The notes beneath the pieces are model-generated. The model did no database searches. It was not told the origin of the DNA and was given only the letters and a program-made list of their open reading frames with translations. The translations under genes and the position numbers were made by a program. This document shows, in pieces, positions 16,317-25,682 of a stretch of 64,000 nt of DNA (position 1 is the first letter of the stretch; the number at the start of each line of letters is the position of its first letter). This DNA is from Terribacillus saccharophilus (GTDB lineage: Bacteria; Bacillota; Bacilli; Bacillales; Amphibacillaceae): NCBI RefSeq assembly GCF_002272745.1, contig NZ_NPBD01000007.1:1-64000 (forward strand). The letters are read 5' to 3'.

Positions 16317-17648
16317 TTGGACCCATTATTAGCGCTTAATTTAGCTTTAGTCGCCTTGTTCATCATTCTGACGGCATTCTTCGTCGGTGCCGAGTTCGCA
16401 GTCGTGAAAGTACGTATGTCACGAATTGAGCAGCTCATCGAGGAAGGGAACAAGACCGCCTTAGTCGTACAGAAGCTTGTCCGTGATCTTGATTACTACT
16501 TATCTGCTTGTCAGCTTGGTATTACCGTAACTGCACTAGTATTAGGTGCGCTCGGTGAGCCGACTGTTGAGAAGATATTACACCCAGTATTCGAGTACTT
16601 CGGTTTATCAGAATCTCTTTCTACCATTCTTTCATTCGCCATCGCCTTTGCGGTCGTGACATTCTTACACGTCGTGATTGGTGAGCTGGCCCCGAAAACA
16701 TTGGCAATCCAATATACAGAAAAGATGACGCTCATTCTGGCGCGTCCGCTGTACTGGTTTGGAAAGCTGATGGCACCTTTTATCTACACACTGAATGGAT
16801 CTGCACGCGTATTCCTACGCATGTTCGGCGTTAAGCCAGTTGCGCATGAGCAGGCCCACTCCGAAGAGGAACTGAAGATCATCATGGCACAAAGCTTCCA
16901 GAGCGGTGAAATCAACAAGACTGAGCTGGATTATATGGAAAACATCTTCACATTCAACGATCGCGTCGTCAAGGATATCCTCGTTCCGCGAACACAGGTT
17001 GTCGCCATTTCTGACACAATGACACGCCGGGAAATCCAGGAAGTGATGGTGGAGCATCAGTATACACGCTATCCTGTCACAGAAGACGGTGACAAAGACC
17101 GGATTTACGGCTTTGTGAATGTGAAAGAAATGCTGACTGATTTTGCGTCAAAAGAGGATAGAAACCTGGATGCTTTCATTCACCCGATTCCGACGGTACA
17201 CGAAGGAACGAGTCTGAATGATACGCTGCTGACAATGCAGAAGAGGCGTGTTCATATTGCGCTAGTCGTTGATGAATACGGCGGAACTGCTGGTATTGTA
17301 ACAATGGAGGATGTGCTTGAAGAAATCGTCGGAGAAATACGCGACGAATTTGATGAAAATGAAAAACCGGACATCCTGAAGGTTGCCGAAAATAAATACC
17401 GTTTAAATGGCCGTGTATTGATCGAAGAGGTTGAGGAGCAATTCGACATTCGATTTGTCAACGAAGCAGAAGTTGATACAATCGGAGGCTGGATGCTAAC
17501 CAATCTTCGTAACATCGAGGAGCATCGCATTATCGAAGCTCATGGATATGAGTGGGAGATAACCGAAACGCTGAACCATCAAATCGTTGAAGTGGAAATG
17601 CGCAAACAAACCCAGGTTGAACAGCTGGAAGAAAGCATCTCCAATTAA
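16317..17648 (+). CDS. CorC/HlyC-type membrane protein with CBS pair (MpfA-like Mg2+ exporter family)
   Basis: A 443-residue protein: DUF21/CNNM membrane domain (residues 1-190, four hydrophobic helices, including FVGAEFAVVKVRMSRIEQL), tandem CBS domains (about 205-330; PRTQVVAISDTMTRREIQEV, VDEYGGTAGIVTMEDVLEEIVGEI) and a C-terminal CorC_HlyC domain (about 345-430). Bacterial homologues such as B. subtilis MpfA (YhdP) export Mg2+ and are regulated by ATP binding to the CBS pair. Start is TTG 16317, with AAAGGGGG 5 nt upstream. Another strong GGAGGTG lies further upstream, separated by a CCCC-TGTAAA-GGGG hairpin. Probably regulated by the leader terminator. Confidence 0.85.
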   Translation: MDPLLALNLALVALFIILTAFFVGAEFAVVKVRMSRIEQLIEEGNKTALVVQKLVRDLDYYLSACQLGITVTALVLGALGEPTVEKILHPVFEYFGLSESLSTILSFAIAFAVVTFLHVVIGELAPKTLAIQYTEKMTLILARPLYWFGKLMAPFIYTLNGSARVFLRMFGVKPVAHEQAHSEEELKIIMAQSFQSGEINKTELDYMENIFTFNDRVVKDILVPRTQVVAISDTMTRREIQEVMVEHQYTRYPVTEDGDKDRIYGFVNVKEMLTDFASKEDRNLDAFIHPIPTVHEGTSLNDTLLTMQKRRVHIALVVDEYGGTAGIVTMEDVLEEIVGEIRDEFDENEKPDILKVAENKYRLNGRVLIEEVEEQFDIRFVNEAEVDTIGGWMLTNLRNIEEHRIIEAHGYEWEITETLNHQIVEVEMRKQTQVEQLEESISN

Positions 17649-17651
17649 AGA

Positions 17652-17684
17652 AACGCCGCCCCTAAGGAAGGGGTGGCGTTTTTT
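17652..17684. terminator. Terminator between the corC-type and anti-sigma genes
   Basis: AACGCC-GCCCCT/AGGGG-GGCGTT stem with T6 on the plus strand. The convergent gene ends at 17689. Confidence 0.9.
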
Positions 17685-17688
17685 GCTG

Positions 17689-19065
17689 CTATTTATCCAG
17701 ATCAACCGTAAAAGCTTCTTCAAAATAATACGTATTTGGACTATAGATAGTATATTCTCCGTCTAGAAAGTTACCTTCTAGAACTACTATTGCATCTTTA
17801 TTTGCTCGGGAACTAACACTTTCATCTAAAATTCGTATATGATCTGCGCCACTCTTATCTTTAATGACAAAAGGCAAAAATTCGTTTACTGGAACATCAG
17901 CGTGATAAGAGATATAAGTTTTACCATCTTTCACCTCTGTGTTTGAGATGGTAATATATTCATCTTTACTTATCGGGAGTTTGGTTTCTCCATTTGGCTG
18001 GAACAGAGTAGAGTTTTCATCCGTCAATTGGGTGCCCATATCTAATTTATACGGCACAAATTTTAAGGATTCCATTAAAGGATTACTATTTTCGTAATTG
18101 CTTAACATTCTTTCCGTACCATCACTACCGACTCCAACTGATCCATTTTTCCAATGTTTTGGTTCTCCGTGATTGTCTTCAATCAGATAATCAATGATGC
18201 CGGAACTTTCGTGCTGTACACCTTGTAAATGAATTCTGATAGGTGTTATTACTATTTTCTCTACCATTACATCCGTACCTAAAGCAGATAGATCTTTGTT
18301 TACATCAACTGTATTACTATTATTTGCTGCTTTCTGTGTGTTCACTTGAAGGGAAAACTTCCATTCTCCTTCCATATTTTTATCCTCTTTAAATCCTAGA
18401 GCAGTTGCTTTCATATCTAATTTAAATTGTTTCGGTAACTCTGAGATATCAATTTGATTTCCTTTTAACAAGATATCAGGGTCTAAATTTGCTTTATCAG
18501 TATCACTAACTGTGAATGCCTCTTTATTTAGCGGAAAAATCACCATGCCATCATAAGCTTTCTTGTTATTATCTAAGAATTCACCTACTTCATTTGAGGG
18601 AGAAATAGTTGATTCAAAACCATCAAATGCGATCTTCGACTCTTCCGGGAAGAGACTAGGTGATTCAGAGAAAGGTTGATCACTTTCAGCATGATAGGAA
18701 ACCAATAAGTAATAGCCATCAAAGATTGCATTGGTAATAGATATCTCTACTCCATTACTTTCTTGTACGATGTTAGCTTCATTGGATACTTTCTCCGCAT
18801 CACCTAATGAAAGCCTATCTATAAGTTTATTAGGAACTCCTATACTGCTTGCCAATGAGGGACTCAATTGTACACTCACCAAGAATATTGCAAGGATAGC
18901 TACAGCTGCTGACCATATAATAGCTGTCCTCTTCCTTTTTCTGTGTTGATTTTTATCAGGTAAATTTGCCAAAGTATCGTCTATTTTAGCTTGAAGACGT
19001 TCAGGAATATGGTTAGAGTTGTCCCTTAACTTATCTTTGAAGTTATCGTCAAACATATTTGTCAT
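17689..19065 (-). CDS. DUF4179-type anti-sigma factor
   Basis: A 458-residue single-pass membrane protein. Cytoplasmic N-terminal region (about 45 residues, MTNMFDDNFKDKLRDNSNH), one membrane helix (TAIIWSAAVAILAIFLVSVQ), and a large extracytoplasmic part with DUF4179-like beta domains (NGVEISITNAIFDGYYLLVSY; TISNTEVKDGKTYISYHAD). It starts 1 nt after the ECF sigma stop, the standard coupling of a sigma factor and its membrane-bound inhibitor. The ATG at 19065 has AAAGGAG upstream; the earlier in-frame ATG overlaps the sigma gene. The signal sensed is unknown. Confidence 0.8.
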   Translation of the reverse strand: MTNMFDDNFKDKLRDNSNHIPERLQAKIDDTLANLPDKNQHRKRKRTAIIWSAAVAILAIFLVSVQLSPSLASSIGVPNKLIDRLSLGDAEKVSNEANIVQESNGVEISITNAIFDGYYLLVSYHAESDQPFSESPSLFPEESKIAFDGFESTISPSNEVGEFLDNNKKAYDGMVIFPLNKEAFTVSDTDKANLDPDILLKGNQIDISELPKQFKLDMKATALGFKEDKNMEGEWKFSLQVNTQKAANNSNTVDVNKDLSALGTDVMVEKIVITPIRIHLQGVQHESSGIIDYLIEDNHGEPKHWKNGSVGVGSDGTERMLSNYENSNPLMESLKFVPYKLDMGTQLTDENSTLFQPNGETKLPISKDEYITISNTEVKDGKTYISYHADVPVNEFLPFVIKDKSGADHIRILDESVSSRANKDAIVVLEGNFLDGEYTIYSPNTYYFEEAFTVDLDK

Positions 19066-19066
19066 G

Positions 19067-19618
19067 TTACTGCTCCTTTCTATACTCATTTAATTTCTGT
19101 TGTAATAGAGTTCTCGCTTTTGATAATCTGGAGCGGACCGTTCCTTCAGGTATAGCTAGTAACTTAGCAATTTCCTTTGTTGAAAGATCTTCGTAATAAA
19201 AGAGTACGGTAACAATCCTTAGTTTTTCCTTTAAAGAATAGAGAGCTTCTTGTAGTTCTAGATTTTCATATGTATCCTCAAAAGAAGCTATTTCTTGATT
19301 AGTGCTGTCTAAATAAACTGTTCTATTTCTTTTCCTTAACATACTCTTACATTCATTAATGAGTATTCGAATGAGCCAGGTTTTGAAGTACTCAGCTACT
19401 CTTAATTTTCCTATATTTTCATAAGCCTTTAAGATAGTCATCTGAATCGCGTCTTCGACATCTGCTTCATGATGTAATATCCCTTTCGCCACACGATATA
19501 GGTTCCGCTTGTTTTCTTGAATCAGTGATGAGAATGCGTCTTTGTCACCATTCTTCGCTAAAAGTGCTAAGTCCATTTTTTTCTCTATTTGAATATCTGT
19601 TAAAAATGCTGTTTTCAC
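19067..19618 (-). CDS. ECF RNA polymerase sigma factor
   Basis: A 183-residue sigma-70 family factor with regions 2 and 4 only. Region 2: LIQENKRNLYRVAKGILHHEADVEDAIQMTILKAYE (-10 recognition); region 4: IVTVLFYYEDLSTKEIAKLLAIPEGTVRSRLSKAR (-35 recognition helix-turn-helix). GTG at 19618 is chosen because AGGAGG lies 7 nt upstream; the longer frame has no such site. Co-transcribed with the membrane anti-sigma that follows. The upstream gap 19619-20051 contains no gene that I can support. Confidence 0.88.
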   Translation of the reverse strand: MKTAFLTDIQIEKKMDLALLAKNGDKDAFSSLIQENKRNLYRVAKGILHHEADVEDAIQMTILKAYENIGKLRVAEYFKTWLIRILINECKSMLRKRNRTVYLDSTNQEIASFEDTYENLELQEALYSLKEKLRIVTVLFYYEDLSTKEIAKLLAIPEGTVRSRLSKARTLLQQKLNEYRKEQ

Positions 19619-20051
19619 TGCCTTACCTCCTTTCACACTCATTAGAGATTACAACTTATAAATATGTTCACTATTTTATTGTTCTATTTGAAATAAAGGA
19701 TATAAATATGTGCTGGCCGCACAAGGCGTTTTGATCATTATCTGTTTTTTCTTCGTCTTACAGTCAAGAATATCTTTGTATGTCTTCTATGAAAGTGACT
19801 TTCTCTCCTGAAGATAACTAACAGTGGCGCGGTAATTCGACATCCAATTATGCATACAAACAAATCTTTATTGATGGACCCGCTTTTACCATAAGAATAT
19901 ACAGCAGCAGAAAAAGTGCTTAATAGGGATGCGTAAGAGTGTTATAGTTAATACTTTACAATTTACACGACAGTTATTGGAACTTAAAATAAGGATATGT
20001 TACTAATTAACAATATCAAGGACCTTGTTGAAAAAAAATAACATTAAAGTG

Positions 20052-20080
20052 TTGACTTTTAACATAAATACACATATTAT
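20052..20080 (+). promoter_or_regulatory. Sigma-A promoter of the deoR-dtnK-pdxA2-gntP operon
   Basis: TTGACT, 17 nt, TATTAT, 41 bp before the deoR start. Confidence 0.7.
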
Positions 20081-20099
20081 GAACACATAAGATGTTCAT
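20079..20099 (+). promoter_or_regulatory. Likely DeoR operator
   Basis: Perfect inverted repeat ATGAACA-N7-TGTTCAT covering the end of the -10 element and the expected transcription start. The position implies repression, most simply by the DeoR protein encoded next to it. Confidence 0.65.
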
Positions 20100-20120
20100 G
20101 ATTAACAAAGGTGATACAAA

Positions 20121-20888
20121 ATGCAGCCAAATGAACGCAGAGATGTGATTTTAGAACAATTAAATCAGAATGAAAAGATAGATATTGATGCCTTAGCAGA
20201 AGAACTCAATGTATCTGCAATGACAATCCGAAGAGATTTGAACTATTTGGAGGAACAAGAGCAGATTATCCGAACGCTTGGCGGTGCAATTCTCAACAAG
20301 CCATTAGTAATGGAGTCATCATTCCACACAAAAGAAGGCAAGCATGCTGATGAAAAGCGTCTGATTGCTAAACGGGCTGTTGAGCTGGTGCAAGAACACT
20401 TTACAATCCTGCTTGATTCAGGAACAACGACGCTTGAGATTGCGAAGCTGCTAAAACAAAAGCAGAATCTGACAGTCGTAACGAATGATATCAAGATTGC
20501 AGCCGAGCTGATGGACAGTGAGGTTAAGGTGATTCTAACTGGCGGAGAAATGCAGAATAATATCGGGGCGCTATTTGGACCGCTCACAGAGCAGACATTG
20601 CGTAACCTGCATGTAGATCTGTTTTTCCTGGGAGCGCATGCGGTTCATCTGCAAGTCGGGGTGACGGCGCCTACTTTTGAGAAGGCTTCCATTAAGAAGT
20701 TAATGGTCGAATCAGCTCAGGCAACTTGGCTGGTGGCAGATTCGAGCAAGCTGGATCAAAAGGCGCTTGCGAAAGTTTGTGATCTAGAAGTATTATCCGG
20801 TGTTATTTCGGATAACGGTATTAAGGCTTATCATCCGAGAGAATTACCGGAGCTTTTGGAGGTCGTAGCAGCAGAGGAGGAAGCCTGA
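20121..20888 (+). CDS. DeoR-family regulator of a four-carbon sugar-acid operon
   Basis: A 255-residue DeoR repressor: N-terminal helix-turn-helix (IDIDALAEELNVSAMTIRRDLNYLEEQEQIIRTLGG, residues 20-57) and a DeoRC sugar-phosphate-binding domain with LLDSGTTTLEIAKLL, VVTNDIKIA, VILTGG and ADSSKL. It probably answers to a phosphorylated four-carbon intermediate. The stop overlaps the kinase start (TGATG), so the four genes are one operon. AAAGGTG precedes the ATG. Confidence 0.88.
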   Translation: MQPNERRDVILEQLNQNEKIDIDALAEELNVSAMTIRRDLNYLEEQEQIIRTLGGAILNKPLVMESSFHTKEGKHADEKRLIAKRAVELVQEHFTILLDSGTTTLEIAKLLKQKQNLTVVTNDIKIAAELMDSEVKVILTGGEMQNNIGALFGPLTEQTLRNLHVDLFFLGAHAVHLQVGVTAPTFEKASIKKLMVESAQATWLVADSSKLDQKALAKVCDLEVLSGVISDNGIKAYHPRELPELLEVVAAEEEA

Positions 20889-22174
20889 TGAAGATTGGTG
20901 TAATTGCAGATGATCTAACTGGTGGAAATGGAACTGGTGTTAAGCTGACGAAGCTTGGATATAACGTTGCAACGATGGTCTTCTACGACCATCTGCCTTC
21001 CTCAGACCAGATTAACGGTGTGATTGTCGATACCGATAGCCGGTATGTGAAAGAGGAGGTCGCGCACCGTCGAGTGAAAACGGTTGCGGAGAACTTGAAG
21101 AAATGGGAGACGGATATTGTCTGCAAGCGGATTGACAGTACAGTGCGCGGTAATATCGGTGTTGAGCTTGATACACTGCTCGATGAACTGGGATCGCAGG
21201 CGGTTGCCGTTGTTGTACCGGCTTATCCGGATTCAGGGCGAATCGTATCCGGCGGGTACTTGCTCGTTCATGGGGTACCTGTTCAACTGTCAGATGTAGG
21301 TAAGGATCCAGTTAAACCGGTTACCGAATCACATGTTCCGAAATTGGTGGAAAAACAGAGTAAATTCACAGTAGCAAGCATCGGTCTTGAGACAATCCTT
21401 GCAGGTAAGCAAGCGATCGAGAGCAAGATGCAAGAAGCAATTGACGCTGGTGCCAGAATACTTGTACCGGATGTCATTACGAATGAAGACATTGATGCAG
21501 TCGCAGGTGCCATGGCAGAGCTAGAAGCTTACCAGATGGTGCCGGCTGATCCTGGTCCGCTGACAGCGGCATTCGCTCGGGCTTTCAGCCGGAAGCGAAT
21601 GAAGGATAAAAAGATTATCGTCACAGTTGGAAGTGTCACTTCGAATAGCTCGAAACAGCTGCAATACCTGAAGGATAAGACGAATCTTCGACCAATATAT
21701 GTGGATTCCAAAAAACTGGCGACAGTGGATGGAGTATGGGATGAAGAGGTAGATCGGGTAATTGCTCTGGCAAAACAGGAGATGGAGAAACAAGACATCT
21801 TGTTGATCACAACTGATGCACCTGGTGCTGAAATCCTTGATTTGAAAATGCTTGGAGCACAGCAAGGTGTAAGTCAAGATGCGTTAGCAAAACGTATCGC
21901 AGACGGTCTCGGCAAGATAACGCGGGTAGTTGTTCAGGAAAGTAAGTTTGAAATTGGGGGCTGTTTCTCAAGTGGCGGAGATGTAACCGCTTCATTGTGC
22001 TCGATAAGTCGAGCAGAAGGAATCCAGCTGATGGATGAGATATTGCCGCTAATCGCTTATGGGAAGTTCATGGGAGGCTATTTGGATGGTATTCCGATCG
22101 TAACCAAAGGTGGTACAGCAGGCGGAACGAAAGCAATCTATACAAGTGTGAAATATTTGGAAGCTAAATTTTAA
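20888..22174 (+). CDS. dtnK: Four-carbon acid sugar kinase (D-threonate/D-erythronate kinase type)
   Basis: A 428-residue kinase of the OtnK/DtnK family (DUF1537 N- and C-terminal domains). N-terminal IGVIADDLTGGNGTGVKL, with the catalytic-type Asp pair, and VCKRIDSTVRGNIG; C-terminal nucleotide-binding Gly-rich segments FEIGGCFSSGGDVTASL and GGTAGGTKAI. It phosphorylates C4 of a tetronate such as D-threonate; the PdxA-like gene just downstream oxidises the product. The pairing with PdxA2 is established for the D-threonate pathway; the exact stereoisomer used here is inferred. Confidence 0.85.
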   Translation: MKIGVIADDLTGGNGTGVKLTKLGYNVATMVFYDHLPSSDQINGVIVDTDSRYVKEEVAHRRVKTVAENLKKWETDIVCKRIDSTVRGNIGVELDTLLDELGSQAVAVVVPAYPDSGRIVSGGYLLVHGVPVQLSDVGKDPVKPVTESHVPKLVEKQSKFTVASIGLETILAGKQAIESKMQEAIDAGARILVPDVITNEDIDAVAGAMAELEAYQMVPADPGPLTAAFARAFSRKRMKDKKIIVTVGSVTSNSSKQLQYLKDKTNLRPIYVDSKKLATVDGVWDEEVDRVIALAKQEMEKQDILLITTDAPGAEILDLKMLGAQQGVSQDALAKRIADGLGKITRVVVQESKFEIGGCFSSGGDVTASLCSISRAEGIQLMDEILPLIAYGKFMGGYLDGIPIVTKGGTAGGTKAIYTSVKYLEAKF

Positions 22175-22187
22175 GGAGGAATAAACA

Positions 22188-23198
22188 ATGACAGAAAGAG
22201 CAATTATCGCAATTCCAATGGGAGATCCAGCAGGTATCGGACCGGAAATTACAATGAAGTCACTAACAAAACAGGAAATTTACGATGTATGTAAACCACT
22301 TGTGATCGGTGATACAGCAGTCATCAAAAAGGCGATAGAAATCGTGGAAGCGAATTTAGAAGTAAATGAAGTATCTTCCCCGACAGAAGGAAAATACGAA
22401 TTAGGTACAGTCGACGTAATTAATCTAGACAACATTGATATCGATACATTAGAGTATGGCCAAGTTTCCGCTCAAGGCGGCCAAGGCGCTTTCGAATATA
22501 TCAAGAAATCTGTTGAGCTTGCAATGGATGGTCAGGTGCAAGCACTTGCGACAACACCTATCAACAAAGAGTCCTTGAAAGCAGCCAAAGTTCCTTATAT
22601 CGGACATACTGAAATGCTGGAAGATCTAGCTGGTTCTGATGATCCGCTAACAATGTTCGAAGTTAACGGCATGCGTATCTTCTTCCTTACACGTCACCTT
22701 TCCTTGAAAGATGCTATTGCACAGATGACAAAAGAAAGAGTACAAGATTACTTGATTCGCTGTGACAAAGCACTTCAGCGTCTAGGAGTGGAAAATCGCC
22801 GCTTTGCAGTAGCTGGATTGAACCCTCATAGCGGTGAAGGCGGCTTGTTCGGCTGGGAGGAAGTAGAACAAATCAAACCTGGTATCGAGCTTGCAGTTAA
22901 GGATGGTATTGATGCAGTCGGACCAGTTCCTGCTGACTCTGTCTTCTTCCAAGCACTAAACGGCAAGTATGATGCAGTTCTTTCCTTGTACCATGATCAA
23001 GGTCATATTGCAGCGAAAATGACAGACTTCCACCGTACTGTGTCCATCACGAATGGCCTGCCGTTCTTGCGTACATCCGTTGACCACGGTACAGCATTTG
23101 ATATTGCTGGCAAAAACATTGCGGAAAGCATCAGCATGGAAGAATGTATCAAAGTTGCAGCACAATATGCACCAAACTTTACTCGTACGACGCTTTAA
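22188..23198 (+). CDS. pdxA2: PdxA2-type D-threonate 4-phosphate dehydrogenase
   Basis: A 336-residue PdxA-family NAD-dependent dehydrogenase: [43 protein letters not shown], and the metal-binding histidines in [12 protein letters not shown] and [11 protein letters not shown]. In vitamin B6 synthesis PdxA acts on 4-hydroxythreonine phosphate, but next to a four-carbon acid kinase the PdxA2 branch oxidises and decarboxylates D-threonate/erythronate 4-phosphate to dihydroxyacetone phosphate. AAGGAGG precedes the ATG, 13 bp after the kinase. Confidence 0.85.
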   Translation: MTERAIIAIPMGDPAGIGPEITMKSLTKQEIYDVCKPLVIGDTAVIKKAIEIVEANLEVNEVSSPTEGKYELGTVDVINLDNIDIDTLEYGQVSAQGGQGAFEYIKKSVELAMDGQVQALATTPINKESLKAAKVPYIGHTEMLEDLAGSDDPLTMFEVNGMRIFFLTRHLSLKDAIAQMTKERVQDYLIRCDKALQRLGVENRRFAVAGLNPHSGEGGLFGWEEVEQIKPGIELAVKDGIDAVGPVPADSVFFQALNGKYDAVLSLYHDQGHIAAKMTDFHRTVSITNGLPFLRTSVDHGTAFDIAGKNIAESISMEECIKVAAQYAPNFTRTTL

Positions 23199-23295
23199 GC
23201 AAAACAACATACCAGATGATTGGAAGGATTAGTAGTCCTTCCTTTCTGACGGACAACAATGAAAACACTTACAAAGAGATTTGGGGGAAATCATC

Positions 23296-24642
23296 ATGCC
23301 ATTACTGATCATAGCTTTAGGTGTACTATTATTGCTTATTATGATTATGGGACTTAAGCTCAATACATTTGTTTCCTTGATCATTGTTTCCTTTATTGTC
23401 GCATTGCTGTTAGGCATGCCGATGTCAGAAGTAGTTGGCTCAATTGAAAGCGGTTTAGGCGGTACGCTTGGTCATATAGCGCTAATATTCGGTATGGGTG
23501 CTATGCTTGGCCGTCTGATTGCAGACGCTGGCGGTGCAAATCGAATTGCAACTACGCTTATTGATAAATTCGGTGAAAAACGTATTCAATGGGCTGTTCT
23601 ATTTGCTTCCTTCATCGTTGGTATTGCTCTGTTCCTTGAAGTAACAATCGTCTTGCTTATTCCGATCATCTTCTCGATCGCAAAAGAATTGAAAGTATCC
23701 ATTGTTCACCTCGGTTTGCCGATGGTAACAGCGGCACTTGCAACACACGCATTCCTTCCGCCGCACCCAGGCCCAACTGCAGTAGCAGCGGAATATGGTG
23801 CTAATATTGGACTTATGCTTATTTATGGTATCATCGTTGCTATTCCTACGGTTATTCTTGCAGGTATTCTATATCCGAAGCTTGCTAAAAAAATAGTTCC
23901 ATCAGCTTGGACACGTGAGGGCAGTGAATCCTTTGGTGTTGCGAAAACATTTAAAGAAGAAGAAATGCCTAGTTTCGGTATCAGTGTTTTCACGGCATTA
24001 TTCCCGGTTATCCTCATGGCAATCGGTGCGGCTGTGGATATCTTACAAAAATCACTAGAGTTCGATAACAATATGTTGATAGAAATCATCCGCTTTGTGG
24101 GTAACTCCTCCACAGCGATGGTAATTTCTCTGTTAGTTGCGATATACACAATGGGGATAAGAAGAAATATCCCAATCAAAAAGCTGATGGATTCTTGTGG
24201 ATCAGCAATCAATGCACTTGGAATGCTGCTCTTGATCATCGGTGGAGGCGGAGCGTTAAAACAGGTTCTTATCGACGGAGGCGTTGGTGACTATGTAGCT
24301 TCTATCTTTGCAGACACTTCTATGTCACCAGTGTTCTTCGCCTGGATGGTCGCTGCAATACTTCGTATCTGTCTTGGATCCGGAACTGTGGCCACACTGA
24401 CAACAGCGGGTTTAGTTATTCCGTCACTAGGTACGATGCCAGATGTAAACCTGGAGCTGGTAGCTCTTGCAACAGGTGCCGGCAGTGCGATTGCATCTCA
24501 CGTCAACGATGCGGGATTCTGGATGGTAAAAGAATCACTTGGTATGACATTGAAAGAAGCCTTTGGTACGTATACGGTACTATCGACCGTTGTAGCTGTT
24601 TCTGGTCTTGTATTTACGATGATTTTGGATATTTTCATCTAA
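23296..24642 (+). CDS. GntP-family sugar-acid:H+ symporter
   Basis: A 448-residue permease with about 12-14 membrane segments and the GntP signatures HPGPTAVAAEYGANIG (FLPPHPGP) and GLVIPSL plus ATGAGSAIASHVNDAGFW near the C-terminus. It is the likely importer for the tetronate handled by DtnK and PdxA2. The ATG at 23296 follows a GGGGG stretch 8 nt upstream; TTG 23281 is possible but lacks a site. It is 97 bp from pdxA2, the last gene before a strong terminator. Confidence 0.87.
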   Translation: MPLLIIALGVLLLLIMIMGLKLNTFVSLIIVSFIVALLLGMPMSEVVGSIESGLGGTLGHIALIFGMGAMLGRLIADAGGANRIATTLIDKFGEKRIQWAVLFASFIVGIALFLEVTIVLLIPIIFSIAKELKVSIVHLGLPMVTAALATHAFLPPHPGPTAVAAEYGANIGLMLIYGIIVAIPTVILAGILYPKLAKKIVPSAWTREGSESFGVAKTFKEEEMPSFGISVFTALFPVILMAIGAAVDILQKSLEFDNNMLIEIIRFVGNSSTAMVISLLVAIYTMGIRRNIPIKKLMDSCGSAINALGMLLLIIGGGGALKQVLIDGGVGDYVASIFADTSMSPVFFAWMVAAILRICLGSGTVATLTTAGLVIPSLGTMPDVNLELVALATGAGSAIASHVNDAGFWMVKESLGMTLKEAFGTYTVLSTVVAVSGLVFTMILDIFI

Positions 24643-24644
24643 TA

Positions 24645-24684
24645 AAACACCCCGGTCAAGCGATACTTGGCCGGGGTGTTTTTT
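24645..24684. terminator. Terminator between gntP and uppP
   Basis: AAACACCCCGG/CCGGGGTGTTT stem with T6 on the plus strand. The convergent uppP stop lies in the T-tract. Confidence 0.9.
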
Positions 24685-25495
24685 ATAATAGAAACAATGT
24701 GATAATCGCTAAGAATAAGCAATAAATAGAGAAATATATCAATTTACCTTTTTTCATGACGTCGATAAACCATTTCAAGGCAAAATAAGTTCCTATGAGA
24801 GAGGCAACAAAGGCTATAGCATAAGCGATTAGATAATCTGCAGTAATATTTTGACTGAACATGTCAGGAATCTCTAGGATACTAGCTCCAAAGCTTACCG
24901 GTATATATAGTAAAAAGGAGAACATTAATGCTGTGTCTCGATTCATCCCTGTCAGCATGCCTGTGACCACTGTAGCTCCAGAGCGACTCACACCAGGAAT
25001 AAGAGCAATTGATTGTCCAAGCCCAACCAATAGAGCCTCTTTCCAGCCTATTTTTTTCATATCCTTCGTTCCTTTGATATTTCTGATTAGGAATAAAGAT
25101 ATTGCAGTTAAAAGTAGTGCGATGCCTACCGTAAATGTACTCTTCAGATTTTCTCCAATAAAATCGTTAAATAACAGTCCTAATAAAGCTGCTGGTACCG
25201 TCCCAATAATAAGATAGATGACGAGATTAAAATCATCTTTTTTTGTTTCTTCTCGTTTCACTATGTATTGGTAAGATGACACAGATAATCTGGCAATTTG
25301 ATTTTTATAAACAAGTATCACAGCAATAAGAGAAGCTGTGTTGACGATTACTTCAAAGCTTAAGTCCTTTACTTCTATACCTAATAGATGCTGCGCAATG
25401 ATTAAGTGTCCGCTTGAACTGATAGGAATAGGTTCAGATATTCCCTGAATAAGACCTAAAAAGAGATATTTGCAGAGCAAAATCCAAAAATCCAT
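24683..25495 (-). CDS. uppP: Undecaprenyl-diphosphatase (BacA type)
   Basis: A 270-residue integral membrane phosphatase that recycles the cell-wall carrier lipid and gives bacitracin tolerance. The two family motifs are visible: QGISEPIPISSSGHL near residue 16 and PGVSRSGATVVTGMLTGM near residue 155. The first motif deviates from the common EFLPVSSTGH pattern but keeps Glu, Ser and His. ATG 25495 is chosen (GAGGA 8 nt upstream) over ATG 25510. It has its own promoter and is convergent with gntP. Confidence 0.88.
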   Translation of the reverse strand: MDFWILLCKYLFLGLIQGISEPIPISSSGHLIIAQHLLGIEVKDLSFEVIVNTASLIAVILVYKNQIARLSVSSYQYIVKREETKKDDFNLVIYLIIGTVPAALLGLLFNDFIGENLKSTFTVGIALLLTAISLFLIRNIKGTKDMKKIGWKEALLVGLGQSIALIPGVSRSGATVVTGMLTGMNRDTALMFSFLLYIPVSFGASILEIPDMFSQNITADYLIAYAIAFVASLIGTYFALKWFIDVMKKGKLIYFSIYCLFLAIITLFLL

Positions 25496-25541
25496 AATTA
25501 TTTTCCTCACTATTTGTTTCTGACTTTTTTCCCACTAGGAT

Positions 25542-25570
25542 ACCATATAGAAATGTTGATGTTTTGTCAA
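25542..25570 (-). promoter_or_regulatory. Sigma-A promoter of uppP
   Basis: TTGACA (25570-25565), 17 nt, TATGGT (25547-25542) on the minus strand. Confidence 0.65.
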
Positions 25571-25587
25571 TGTTAAGGTAAAAAAGC

Positions 25588-25622
25588 AGCCGTATTGTTG
25601 ACATGTTGTCAACAATACGGCT
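25588..25622. repeat. Perfect 15-bp inverted repeat between uppP and ftsW
   Basis: Arms AGCCGTATTGTTGAC and GTCAACAATACGGCT around a 5 nt loop. On the minus strand it is followed by GCTTTTTT, like a terminator. On the plus strand it contains TTGACA (25598-25603), which with TATCAT 18 nt later could be the promoter of the ftsW gene. It may therefore be an operator or a terminator insulating uppP. Confidence 0.7.
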
Positions 25623-25682
25623 ATCATGGCGAAAGCCGGTAATTTCTAAATGACTTAGTTTTCTTAATTGGAGATGCTCGAT

